DNA from: Stenotrophomonas sp. UBA2629
GTDB taxonomy: Bacteria > Pseudomonadota > Gammaproteobacteria > Xanthomonadales > Xanthomonadaceae
Reading direction: 5' to 3'
DNA: 64,000 bases
Assembly: GCA_002359895.1 (NCBI GenBank)
Contig: DEOB01000008.1
Coordinates: 18,865 to 82,864 of the forward strand
Of this stretch, positions 25,374 through 33,594 are shown one piece after another; position 1 is the stretch's first letter, and each line of letters begins with the position of its first letter. The notes beneath the pieces were generated by a model. That model worked only from the letters and a program-made list of their open reading frames with translations. It searched no databases and had not been told where the DNA came from. The position numbers were made by a program, and so were the translations under genes.

Positions 25374-26543
25374 TCAGTCCACCACGCGGCAGAACACTGC
25401 CTTGAGGTAACGCGACTCCTGCACGTGCGCCATGAACGGGTGATCCGGGCCAGCGCCGGCCACTTTCAGGATCTGGATGGTGCGTCCGGCGTAGAACGCC
25501 GCGCGGCGCAACATGTCCAGGAACTGGTCCTCGGCCACCAGACCGGTGCAGGAGAACGTGGCAAACAGGCCGCCCGGCTTGACCACACCCAGCGCCAGCT
25601 TGTTCATGTCCAGGTACTTCTTCAGCGCAGTGATGACCTGGTCGCGGTCGCGGGTCATCTTGGCCGGGTCCAGGATCACCACGTCGTACTGCTCGCCACG
25701 GTTGGCCGCATCGCGCAGCCACGGGAAGATATCGGCCTGCACGAACCGGAGCTTGGCGTTGTTCAGACGCGCGTTGCCCTTGGCCAGCTGGATCACGTCC
25801 TGGTCGATGTCCACACCCAGCACATCGCTGGCACCGCGCGCGGACGCATACACGGCAAAACCACCGGTGTTGCAGCACAGGTCCAGGACGCTCTTGCCCT
25901 CGACCTGCTGGCTCAGCCACTCACGGTTGTCGCGCTGGTCGGCAAAGAAGCCGGTCTTGTGCGCGCCGGCCGGGTCGGCACGGAACTTGATGCCGTGCTC
26001 GGTGATCACCGACGGCTCGGTGGTGGTGTTGCCGTGGAAATCGAAGCTTTCCTGCTTCTGCACGTGCTCGTCGGCAAAGCTGTGGAAGCGGCAACCCGGG
26101 AACTGCTCACGCAATGCGTCGTAGATCCACTCGCGGTGGCGGAACATGCCGGCGGCAAAGAACTCGACCACGATCAGGTCCGCATAGCGGTCCACCACCA
26201 GGCCAGACAAGCCGTCGCCTTCGCTGTGGACGACACGCCAGGCATCGGAGACGGCATCGAGCTTGAGCACGTCCCGACGCAGCGACACCGCATCGGCGAT
26301 CTTGCGCGAGAACCACGCCTGGTCCACTGCCACGTCCGGATCGGTTTCCAGAATGCGCACGGCGATGCGCGAATGACCGTTATAGAAACCGCGGCCGATC
26401 CACACTTCATCCACGCCGACCACGTCGACGATGGTGCCCGATTTGGGCTTGACGGTCGGCTTTTCGACCAGTTTCTGGAAAATCCACGGGTGGCTGGAGC
26501 GCCACGCGTTCTTCAGGCGTACGACGGGAAGTGGGGTATTCAT
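25374..26543 (-). CDS. rlmI: 23S rRNA (cytosine) methyltransferase RlmI-like
   Basis: A 389-residue SAM-dependent methyltransferase. The N-terminal PUA-type domain (about 8-75, VRLKNAWRSSHPWIFQKLVE) precedes a Rossmann domain with the SAM motif VLDLCCNTGGFAVYA and the segment YDVVILDPAKMTRDRD. The C-terminal FATFSCTGLV holds the catalytic-cysteine motif of m5C methyltransferases. E. coli RlmI makes m5C1962 in 23S rRNA; the same role is inferred. The ATG giving MNTPLPVV is chosen for family agreement. Confidence 0.9.
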   Translation of the reverse strand: MNTPLPVVRLKNAWRSSHPWIFQKLVEKPTVKPKSGTIVDVVGVDEVWIGRGFYNGHSRIAVRILETDPDVAVDQAWFSRKIADAVSLRRDVLKLDAVSDAWRVVHSEGDGLSGLVVDRYADLIVVEFFAAGMFRHREWIYDALREQFPGCRFHSFADEHVQKQESFDFHGNTTTEPSVITEHGIKFRADPAGAHKTGFFADQRDNREWLSQQVEGKSVLDLCCNTGGFAVYASARGASDVLGVDIDQDVIQLAKGNARLNNAKLRFVQADIFPWLRDAANRGEQYDVVILDPAKMTRDRDQVITALKKYLDMNKLALGVVKPGGLFATFSCTGLVAEDQFLDMLRRAAFYAGRTIQILKVAGAGPDHPFMAHVQESRYLKAVFCRVVD

Positions 26544-26611
26544 GGCGCTATTGTAGCCGCGCCGGGGGCCTGCCCCGTGAGGCATTCATTGACGGCGGCG
26601 GGCACAAGCGG

Positions 26612-26760
26612 CACCATCTGCCCCCAGAAGGGGAGTAGCTCCCAGACGTTGTCGCCGTCAATTCGAGCCGCAAGGCTCCGGTGCAACGGCAGTCCCGACC
26701 GCCGGGACTGTGAGCAAGACCTTCGCCGCATTGGCGAAGCTCTGTCCCCGGTCTGCCCCT
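26612..26760 (+). ncRNA. yybP-ykoY (manganese) riboswitch
   Basis: The conserved start AAGGGGAGTAGC is at about 26628-26639, followed by GTCGCCGTCA and a hairpin GAGCCGCAAGGCTC. The conserved 3' strand TGTGAGCAAGACCTTCGCC is at about 26710-26728 and runs into the hairpin CTTCGCC-GCATT-GGCGAAG. These are the hallmark elements of the yybP-ykoY aptamer, which senses Mn2+ and typically sits before terC/alx and mntP genes. Here it precedes a terC-family gene by about 60 bases. The outer boundaries are approximate. Confidence 0.9.
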
Positions 26761-26822
26761 GATTCCGTGTCCAGCTCTTGGCCTTTGCAGTCCCGAGAAC
26801 CTTCACATGACCGGAAATCCCC

Positions 26823-27782
26823 ATGATTCAGACAATTGGTAATCCCTGGCTTTGGTGCGGCTTTGTTGCCGTGGTCATCGCCGCACTGCTGATCGACCTG
26901 GTGCTGATGCGCCACGGCGGCCCGCACAAAGTCACCTTCAAGGAAGCCCTGCTGTGGTCGCTGGGCTGGGTGGCGCTGGCCTTGGCCTTCAACGCCGGCC
27001 TCTGGTACTACCTGCACGAGACCGCTGGCGCGGCCGTGGCCAACGAAGTGGGCCTGCAGTTCCTGACCGGCTATCTGATCGAAAAGGCGCTGGCGGTCGA
27101 CAACATCTTCGTGTTCCTGCTGATCATGGGCTACTTCGCGGTGCCCGAGACGCAGCGTCAGCGTGTGCTGATCATCGGCATTCTGGGTGCCATCGCGCTG
27201 CGAACGATCATGATCTTCGCCGGCACCGTGCTGGTCAGCCAGTTCCATTGGCTGCTGTATGTGTTTGGCGCGTTCCTGCTGTTCACCGGCTGGAAGATGT
27301 GGACCGCTGCGGGCGAGGAGCCCAGCCTGGATAACAACCCGGCGCTGAAGTTCATGCGCAAGCACCTGCGCATCAGCCACGAGTACAACGGCAACCGTCT
27401 GGTCACCGAGAAGGACGGCGTGCGCTGGTTCACCCCGATGTTCGTGGTGCTGATCCTGATCGCAGTCACCGACGTGATCTTCGCGGTGGATTCGATCCCG
27501 GCCATCTTCGCCATCACCACCGACCCGTTCATCGTGCTGACCTCCAACGTGTTTGCGGTGCTGGGCCTGCGCGCGATGTTCTTCCTGCTGGCCGGCATGG
27601 CCGACCGCTTCCACCTGCTGCCGTATGGCCTGGCGGTGATCCTGGCGTTCATCGGCACCAAGATGCTGCTGATCGACATCTTCAAGATCCCGGTGCCGGT
27701 CTCACTGGGTGTGGTGGCCGCCATCCTGGTCGCCACCATGGTGCTGAGCCTGAAGATCCCGCCGAAGCAGAACCACGGCTGA
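26823..27782 (+). CDS. TerC-family membrane protein (Alx-like)
   Basis: A 319-residue integral membrane protein with about eight or nine hydrophobic segments. The TerC signature EKALAVDNIFVFLLIMGYF is at about 92-110, and the second DN-type motif is VTDVIFAVDSIPAIFAIT near 218-235. Acidic residues within helices fit a metal transporter. Alx and relatives are implicated in manganese export and homeostasis, often coupled to metalation of exported enzymes. The riboswitch upstream supports Mn2+-dependent expression. Confidence 0.93.
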   Translation: MIQTIGNPWLWCGFVAVVIAALLIDLVLMRHGGPHKVTFKEALLWSLGWVALALAFNAGLWYYLHETAGAAVANEVGLQFLTGYLIEKALAVDNIFVFLLIMGYFAVPETQRQRVLIIGILGAIALRTIMIFAGTVLVSQFHWLLYVFGAFLLFTGWKMWTAAGEEPSLDNNPALKFMRKHLRISHEYNGNRLVTEKDGVRWFTPMFVVLILIAVTDVIFAVDSIPAIFAITTDPFIVLTSNVFAVLGLRAMFFLLAGMADRFHLLPYGLAVILAFIGTKMLLIDIFKIPVPVSLGVVAAILVATMVLSLKIPPKQNHG

Positions 27783-27878
27783 TGCTCGTGCCACCGGTGG
27801 GATTGTCCCGCCGGTGGCACGCCGGTTCCCGAATGCAGCCCCCTTGCAATCGCGGGGGCTGCCGCAAGTTCTACTGTC

Positions 27879-28658
27879 ATGGATACGCAAATCGCGCCTG
27901 ACGCCGGCAACCCGCCGGCCCGTACTGACCGCAGCCGCGTGCTGCGCGCCTTCAACCTGAGCCTGGCTTTCGTGTTGCTGCTGGTGGCGATGTTCGCCCT
28001 GCAGAGCAGCGGCTGGGACTGGCGCCCGTGGTCGGTAGCGCCGCTGGAAAGCGCTGGCCTGCTGGGCCTGCTCGGCGCGCCACTGCTGCACGGCTCCATC
28101 GAACACCTGGGCGCCAATGCGGTGGCCCTGTTGATACTGGGCACACTGGCCGGCAGCGTTTATCCCAAGGCCACGCTACGCGCGCTGCCACTGCTGTGGA
28201 TAGGGTCCGGGCTGGGCGCGTGGCTGCTGGGCGACATGGGCAGCCATCACCTGGGCGCCAGCGGCGTGACCCACGGCCTGATGTTCCTGGTATTCGTCTT
28301 GGGCCTGTTGCGCCGTGACCGCCAGGCCATTGCCGCCAGCATGATCGGCTTCCTGTTCTACGGCAGCATGTTGATCACCATCCTGCCGCACGAGCCGGGC
28401 GTGTCGTGGCAATCGCATATGGGCGGTGCCGCCGCCGGCCTCATCGCCGCGCTGCTGTTCCGCCACGCCGACCCGATGGCCGCGCGCAAGCGTTACAGCT
28501 GGGAAGACGAAGAAGAAGACATCCAGCCGCTGGCCGACAACGAACTGGAGCCGCCGGCGCCAGGACAGGTGCCGGTGCTGTGGCAACCGCGCGAAGGCCG
28601 TGACTTTGTGGTGCTGCCGTTCCAGCGCCGCGACCCCGACGACAGGCCCCGCGAGTAA
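27879..28658 (+). CDS. Rhomboid-family intramembrane serine protease
   Basis: A 259-residue membrane protein. The catalytic serine is S128 in GASG, with the partner histidine H180 in QSHMGGAAAGLIA. HGSIEHLGAN at 71-80 is the loop typical of rhomboids. There are about six transmembrane helices. The C-terminal 60 residues are acidic then Pro/Arg-rich and cytoplasmic by prediction. It lies 96 bases after the terC gene on the same strand; a functional link is not evident. Confidence 0.9.
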   Translation: MDTQIAPDAGNPPARTDRSRVLRAFNLSLAFVLLLVAMFALQSSGWDWRPWSVAPLESAGLLGLLGAPLLHGSIEHLGANAVALLILGTLAGSVYPKATLRALPLLWIGSGLGAWLLGDMGSHHLGASGVTHGLMFLVFVLGLLRRDRQAIAASMIGFLFYGSMLITILPHEPGVSWQSHMGGAAAGLIAALLFRHADPMAARKRYSWEDEEEDIQPLADNELEPPAPGQVPVLWQPREGRDFVVLPFQRRDPDDRPRE

Positions 28659-28710
28659 TGCTCAAGCCCCCGCTTTGGGGGGCTGATTCAACTGGGCGGC
28701 AACTGCCCGC

Positions 28711-29802
28711 TCAACCGCCATCCACCGCGCGCCGCCCCAATGCCGGGTCGTCGGTGAAAAACGCATCGATGCCCGCCTGCAGAAACGCGCGCATCTCCGC
28801 GACCGAGGCATCCGGATTGCGTGCGTTCTGCTCGCCCTGGCGCATTGCCGCCGGCAGGAAGGGATTTTCAGGGCGGAACGTATAGGCCACCACCTGCAGG
28901 CCTGCCGCATGCGCATCGGCGATCAACGCCGATGGCGCACCCAGGCGGCCCTGTGCGTCCACCGCCACCAAGGCGTTTTTTTCAGCACCAATGGCATCCG
29001 CATAACGGGCGATATCGCGCAGACCCGCAGGCGTCATCATCTGTGCATAAGTCAGTGGATCATTGTTCAACACGGCGTCGGCCGGCTGCGCTTTGGGCGC
29101 GCCCAACAGCTGCAATAAACGGATATTGGACGCCTTGCCGCGCTTGTCATGCAGCGCGCGCAGGTTGGCCGTCTCAAACGACTGCAGCAGGATCGGCGCG
29201 ACGTTGGTGTAGGCATTGCCACGCAACGCAGCCAGCAGCTTGTCTTCCATCGGCAGACCGATGCCACGGAAATAACTGCCGTGTTTGATCTCCGGCGCCA
29301 GCCCGATACCCCGATTGGCGCGGCCGGCCTGCTGCACCAGGAAGGTGATGATTTCGTCCAAGGAGGCAATGCGGAACTGCCCGTCAAAGGCCGTGCCACG
29401 CAGCTGCGGCAGGCGTTCGCGGGCATACAGCGTCTTCAGCTCGGCAAGCGTGAAGTCCTCGCTGAACCAGCCTTCCACGGCCTGCCCGTCAATCACCTTG
29501 CGGGTAAGGCGGTCGGCAAACTCAGCGCGGCTGGCAACGTCGGTGGTGGAGCCGATTTCGTTCTCGTGGCGGGCCACCATCGCCCCGTCCTTGGTCATCA
29601 CCAGGTCCGGCTCGATGTAGTCGGCGCCGTCGGAGATGGCCTGTGCATAAGCGGCCAGCGTGTGCTCGGGCAACAGTGCACTGGCACCGCGGTGCGCGTA
29701 CACCGAGACCTGTGGATAACGTACTGAGGAATGAGCGTCCATAGCCCCGCACAATGCCATGACACCGCCCATCAGCAACCAACCGCCCCGTTTGAACACC
29801 AT
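28711..29802 (-). CDS. glpQ: Glycerophosphodiester phosphodiesterase, periplasmic
   Basis: A GlpQ-type enzyme that hydrolyses glycerophosphodiesters to glycerol 3-phosphate and an alcohol. After a signal sequence (MVFKRGGWLLMGGVMALCGA), the TIM barrel starts with VYAHRGASALLPEHTLAAY, with the catalytic histidine and arginine in HRG. ADYIEPDLVMTKDGAMVARHENEI holds the metal-binding E/D and second histidine in three short blocks. The C-terminal GIDAFFTDDPALG is typical. The start is uncertain: ATGs at 29802 and 29811 both give a signal peptide, and the frame is open further upstream into repeat DNA. Confidence 0.9.
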   Translation of the reverse strand: MVFKRGGWLLMGGVMALCGAMDAHSSVRYPQVSVYAHRGASALLPEHTLAAYAQAISDGADYIEPDLVMTKDGAMVARHENEIGSTTDVASRAEFADRLTRKVIDGQAVEGWFSEDFTLAELKTLYARERLPQLRGTAFDGQFRIASLDEIITFLVQQAGRANRGIGLAPEIKHGSYFRGIGLPMEDKLLAALRGNAYTNVAPILLQSFETANLRALHDKRGKASNIRLLQLLGAPKAQPADAVLNNDPLTYAQMMTPAGLRDIARYADAIGAEKNALVAVDAQGRLGAPSALIADAHAAGLQVVAYTFRPENPFLPAAMRQGEQNARNPDASVAEMRAFLQAGIDAFFTDDPALGRRAVDGG

Positions 29803-29930
29803 CACTCCCATCGCGCACAGCGGCGCTACCCCACCCAAAGAGGCGGCAGTGTAGAGCTGGCATATGACACCCAAAGGAAGCGCACCGCGATTCCAACTGA
29901 AATCGCGAGGATTTTTGTTTGATTGCGAAG

Positions 29931-30070
29931 CCTCCCCTCTCCCCAACCCCCGCTCCGCTCCGCGCCCCAGCCCTTGCACCGGCGCAAGGGCGCTCAACGG
30001 GCTGCGAACCACGGGTTCGCGAGCAAGCCCGCATCGCCCCGCCAGGGGAGAGGGGTGGGGGAGAGGGCAG
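29931..30070. repeat. About 130-bp intergenic repeat, copy A
   Basis: A G/C-rich element containing CGCAAGGGCGCTCAACGGGC, a TGCGAACC...GGTTCGCGAGCAAG segment and terminal CCTCTCC/GGAGAGG arms. Its reverse complement aligns closely by eye to copy B at 31965-32098, on the other side of the ABC-F gene. A degenerate third copy starts near 63812. The remainder of the glpQ to ABC-F gap holds no gene. Confidence 0.82.
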
Positions 30071-30118
30071 CTCTAAATTTCAAACGCAAAAACTGACGCT
30101 TGAATCAACATTAGGGCT

Positions 30119-31732
30119 TCAAGCCGATTGCCATTGCCAACCCTCGGCCGTGGCCTGCAACCGCGCGCTGATGCCGATGGCCTGCAGAAACGCTTCGTCA
30201 TGCGAGACCACCATCAAGGTACCGGTGTACTGGCGCAGCAATGCTTCCAGGGCCGCCAAGGCTTCCAGATCCAGGTGATTGCCGGGTTCGTCCAGCAACA
30301 ACAGCTGCGCCGGTGGATCGGCATACAACGCGCAGGCCAAGGCCGCCTTAACGCGTTGCCCGCCACTGAGCTGCGCACTGGGCAACTGCACCTGCATTGC
30401 ATCCAGACCCAACAGCGAAAGCCGGCTGCGCAGCTCGCCTTCCTCCATCTGCAGGTTGCGTGCGCGCACGCCTTCCAGCGCGCTGAACTGTGCAGGCAGT
30501 AAATCCAACTGTTGATCCAGCAAGGCCGCCGGCACCGATATCTGCACCTCGCCCGACAGCGGCGCCAGCTGCCCGGCGAGCACTTTCAGCAAGGTCGATT
30601 TACCCGCGCCATTGACGCCACTGACCGCCACGCGCGCACCGCGTCGCACCGCCAGATCCAGCGCATGCAGCGGTTCGGCAACATACGGCAACTGCACCTG
30701 GTGCAAACGGGCGACCCACTCCGGCGCGGCTTTTTCCAGCAATGGCGGCAGCAACACGGGGGCAGGTTCGTCGATCAGCGCCTGCGCCTGACGCACCGCA
30801 TCGTGCAACGTTTCATGCCGCTGCTGCAGCTGCTGTTTGGCCTTGCCCATGCTGGCCTGCGCACGTTGCCGCGCCAGCCCCAACAGAATCGGCGCCTGAT
30901 TGGCCGTGGCCGCCTCGCGATTGCCGCGCGCGCTGCGCTGTTCCAACCGCTGCCGTTGCGCCTGCAATGCATGCTCGCCTTTGCGGCGTTCCTGCCTGCG
31001 TTGCTGCAGCAGGGTGTCCGCCGCTGCTCTATCCGCAGCGCGCGCCTGTGCATAACTTTCATGGTTGCCACCATGGCTGCGCAGGCCCTGCGGCGAGAGT
31101 TCAACAATGCGTTGTACGTGCTGCAGCAACAGCCGGTCGTGGCTGACCAGCAGATAGCCATGGCCACGCCGTTCCAGCTGCTGCTGCAGCCATTGCCGCC
31201 CAGCCAGATCCAGGTGATTGCTGGGCTCATCGAGGATGAGCAGTTCGGCCGGTTGCAGCAATGCACCCACCAGCGCCACGCGCATGCGCTGCCCGCCGCT
31301 CAAGTTGTCCACAGGCGTATCCACATCCACGCCGTGCAGGCCGGCAGCTGCCAATGCCTGCATCAGGTCTTCACGCATGCTCCATTGCTCACCAACGGCG
31401 TCGAAGTCGGCCTGTTGCGTGCTGCCGGCTTCGATCCGGCGCAATGCATCCACCACGTTATCCACAGCAGCCAGTTCAGCAATACGCTGCCCGGCCGGAG
31501 CGGCAATCTGCTGCGCAAGGTAATGCACGCGGCCAACGCGCCGGCACTGGCCGGCACTGGGTTCGCGCAGGCCGGCCAGCAGCTGCGCCAAGACGGTTTT
31601 GCCCACGCCATTGCGCCCGACCAAGCCCGTGGGCCGGGTATCGAACTGAGCGTTGAGGTCGGAGAAAAGGCAGCGCCCATCAGGCGTGTGCCACGCGACG
31701 CTGTCCAGCGTCACCGATACGGTTGTCGTCAT
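30119..31732 (-). CDS. ABC-F family ATP-binding protein
   Basis: A 537-residue soluble protein with two ABC domains and no membrane segments. The first Walker A is GRNGVGKT (about 37-44) with signature LSGGQRMRVALVGALLQ. The second is GVNGAGKST with LSGGQRVKAALACALYADP. A charged linker separates them, and Walker B sequences are LLILDEPSNHLDLA and LLLLDEPGNHLDLE. ABC-F proteins act on ribosomes in translation control or antibiotic protection; which applies here is unknown. Inverted copies of a 130-bp repeat flank the gene. The ATG giving MTTTVSVTL is chosen over an upstream start. Confidence 0.92.
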   Translation of the reverse strand: MTTTVSVTLDSVAWHTPDGRCLFSDLNAQFDTRPTGLVGRNGVGKTVLAQLLAGLREPSAGQCRRVGRVHYLAQQIAAPAGQRIAELAAVDNVVDALRRIEAGSTQQADFDAVGEQWSMREDLMQALAAAGLHGVDVDTPVDNLSGGQRMRVALVGALLQPAELLILDEPSNHLDLAGRQWLQQQLERRGHGYLLVSHDRLLLQHVQRIVELSPQGLRSHGGNHESYAQARAADRAAADTLLQQRRQERRKGEHALQAQRQRLEQRSARGNREAATANQAPILLGLARQRAQASMGKAKQQLQQRHETLHDAVRQAQALIDEPAPVLLPPLLEKAAPEWVARLHQVQLPYVAEPLHALDLAVRRGARVAVSGVNGAGKSTLLKVLAGQLAPLSGEVQISVPAALLDQQLDLLPAQFSALEGVRARNLQMEEGELRSRLSLLGLDAMQVQLPSAQLSGGQRVKAALACALYADPPAQLLLLDEPGNHLDLEALAALEALLRQYTGTLMVVSHDEAFLQAIGISARLQATAEGWQWQSA

Positions 31733-31964
31733 GCGTTTATTCCATCGATGCCCGAAGCACCCAGCCACCAACGGCAGCAGGGACTGAAAGGGACCGTCAT
31801 TCAGACGGTGGCATCAATGGCGCATTGCACGCACTCCGCAGGCGGGGGGATCCCGTAACGGTGCCTAGGCTACTGCGGTGAGGCTGAATGTGTCATGGGC
31901 TGGCCAAGCCTTGCACTACTCCCCGCTCGGCGCCCCGGCCCACAAGGACGCTCAACGAGCTGCG

Positions 31965-32098
31965 TTTTTAGCCCCTCTCCTCTTGCGGGGCGATGCGGGC
32001 TTGCTCGCGAACCAGAGGTTCGCAGCCCGTTGAGCGCCCTTGCGCCGGCGCAAGGGCGGGGGCGCGGAGCGAGGGGTGGGGAGAGGGGCAGTGGGCAT
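31965..32098. repeat. About 130-bp intergenic repeat, copy B (inverted relative to copy A)
   Basis: It contains GGCGATGCGGGCTTGCTCGC, AACCAGAGGTTCGCAGCCCG and the core GCGCCGGCGCAAGGGC, opposite in orientation to copy A. A shorter related fragment (CGGCGCCCCGGCCCACAAGG) lies at about 31928-31960. The gap 31733-32241 between the ABC-F gene and mnmE shows only these repeats and a TGTGGATAA box at 32223. Confidence 0.82.
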
Positions 32099-32241
32099 AG
32101 CCCCTCCTTATGAAACAAAGCGGAGGCGGAACTCCCCTTTTCATTCAGCCGGACAGGGGGCAGCGTTCGTTGCCTTCCATCGCCCCGCAAGGGAGAAGGG
32201 CTTGAGGCAGTTTGCGGTGCCCTGTGGATAACCCTCAGCAA

Positions 32242-33591
32242 TCACTTCCCGATGCAGAAGCTCGAAAAAATCTTTCCAAGCAGGTCATCTGCCGTCATCC
32301 GCCCGGTGATCTCGCCCAACGCGTCGTGCGCCAGTCGCAGTTCTTCGGCCGCCAGTTCCAGATGGTCGTACTGAAGCTGGCTGGCTGCCATTTCCAGGTG
32401 CTCGGCAGCGCCGATGATGGCTTCCACATGACGCAGGCGCGCGGAGAACTCACCTTGCATGCCCTCGCCCGCGCCATCGCTGGCAATTGCGCGCAGGCGC
32501 GCGTGCAGGTGTTCCAGCCCTTCACCGTTGGCCGCCGACAACGCGATGCTGTCTTCGCCCAGGTTCTGCGGCCACTGCTGCAGCAGATCGCTTTTGTTGA
32601 ATATCCACAGTTGCCGCGCGGCCTGCGCCGCCGCATCACCCACCGCCTGGCGGCCGGCTTCCGGGTCGCGTGCGTCCAACACCACAATGGCCAGGTCCGC
32701 GCGCTGCATTTCGGCGCGGGCGCGGCGCATGCCCTCGCGTTCGATGGCATCGCCGCCGTCGCGCAGGCCGGCGGTATCCACCAGTTCCAGTTCCAAACCG
32801 TCGATGCGGATGGTTTCGCGCAGGGTGTCGCGGGTGGTGCCGGCAATATCGGTGACGATGGCCCGCTCGCTGCCCGCCAAGGCGTTGAGCAGCGAACTCT
32901 TGCCGGCATTCGGCGGGCCGATCAACACCGCGTGCAGGCCATCACGCAGCTTGCGGCCGCGCTCGGCATCCTGGCGCAGCTGTGCAAGCAATGTGCGCGC
33001 GTGTTCCACGCCCGCCTTTACCTGCGCACCGCCCAAGGTATCCAGCGGTTCATCAGCAAAATCGATGGCCGCTTCCACGTGGATACGCAGGCGCACGAGT
33101 TGCTCGCCCACTTCTTCCACACGCCGCGAAAACACGCCATCAAGCGAACGCCGCGCCGCACGCGCCGCACGCACATCACCGGCAGCAATCAGATCGGCAA
33201 TGGCCTCGGCCTGTGCAAGATCCACCTTGCCATTGAGGAATGCGCGCTCGCTGAATTCACCGGCACGCGCCTGACGCGCACCCAGCGCGATGCAACGCGC
33301 CAACAGCTGTCGCAACACCACCGGGCTGCCGTGGCCCTGCAGTTCCACCACGTCCTCACCGGTAAAGCTGCGCGGGCCGGGGAAGTACAGCGCGATGCCG
33401 TCATCAATCACCTCCGCAGCAGCATCACGGAATTTGGCGTAATGCGCGTGTCGTGGCTTGAGCGGTGGGCAGCCCAATGCAACGGCGATATGCAGCGATT
33501 GCGGGCCGGACACGCGCAGCATGCCAACGCCGCCCGCAGCGTTGCCGCTGGCAATGGCAACAATGGTTTCGCCTGTGGACAAGTGATTCAT
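32242..33591 (-). CDS. mnmE: tRNA uridine-5-carboxymethylaminomethyl modification GTPase MnmE
   Basis: A 449-residue GTPase that with MnmG modifies U34 of certain tRNAs. It has an N-terminal tetrahydrofolate-binding domain (TGETIVAIASGNAAGGVGML), a G domain inserted in the helical domain with P-loop GPPNAGKSSLLNAL (about 226-239) and DTAGLR, and the invariant C-terminal GKIFSSFCIGK with the functional cysteine. It is the last gene of the leftward rpmH-rnpA-yidC-orf-mnmE series, beginning just before the stop of the 893-residue gene ends. Confidence 0.97.
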   Translation of the reverse strand: MNHLSTGETIVAIASGNAAGGVGMLRVSGPQSLHIAVALGCPPLKPRHAHYAKFRDAAAEVIDDGIALYFPGPRSFTGEDVVELQGHGSPVVLRQLLARCIALGARQARAGEFSERAFLNGKVDLAQAEAIADLIAAGDVRAARAARRSLDGVFSRRVEEVGEQLVRLRIHVEAAIDFADEPLDTLGGAQVKAGVEHARTLLAQLRQDAERGRKLRDGLHAVLIGPPNAGKSSLLNALAGSERAIVTDIAGTTRDTLRETIRIDGLELELVDTAGLRDGGDAIEREGMRRARAEMQRADLAIVVLDARDPEAGRQAVGDAAAQAARQLWIFNKSDLLQQWPQNLGEDSIALSAANGEGLEHLHARLRAIASDGAGEGMQGEFSARLRHVEAIIGAAEHLEMAASQLQYDHLELAAEELRLAHDALGEITGRMTADDLLGKIFSSFCIGK

Positions 33592-33594
33592 GCG

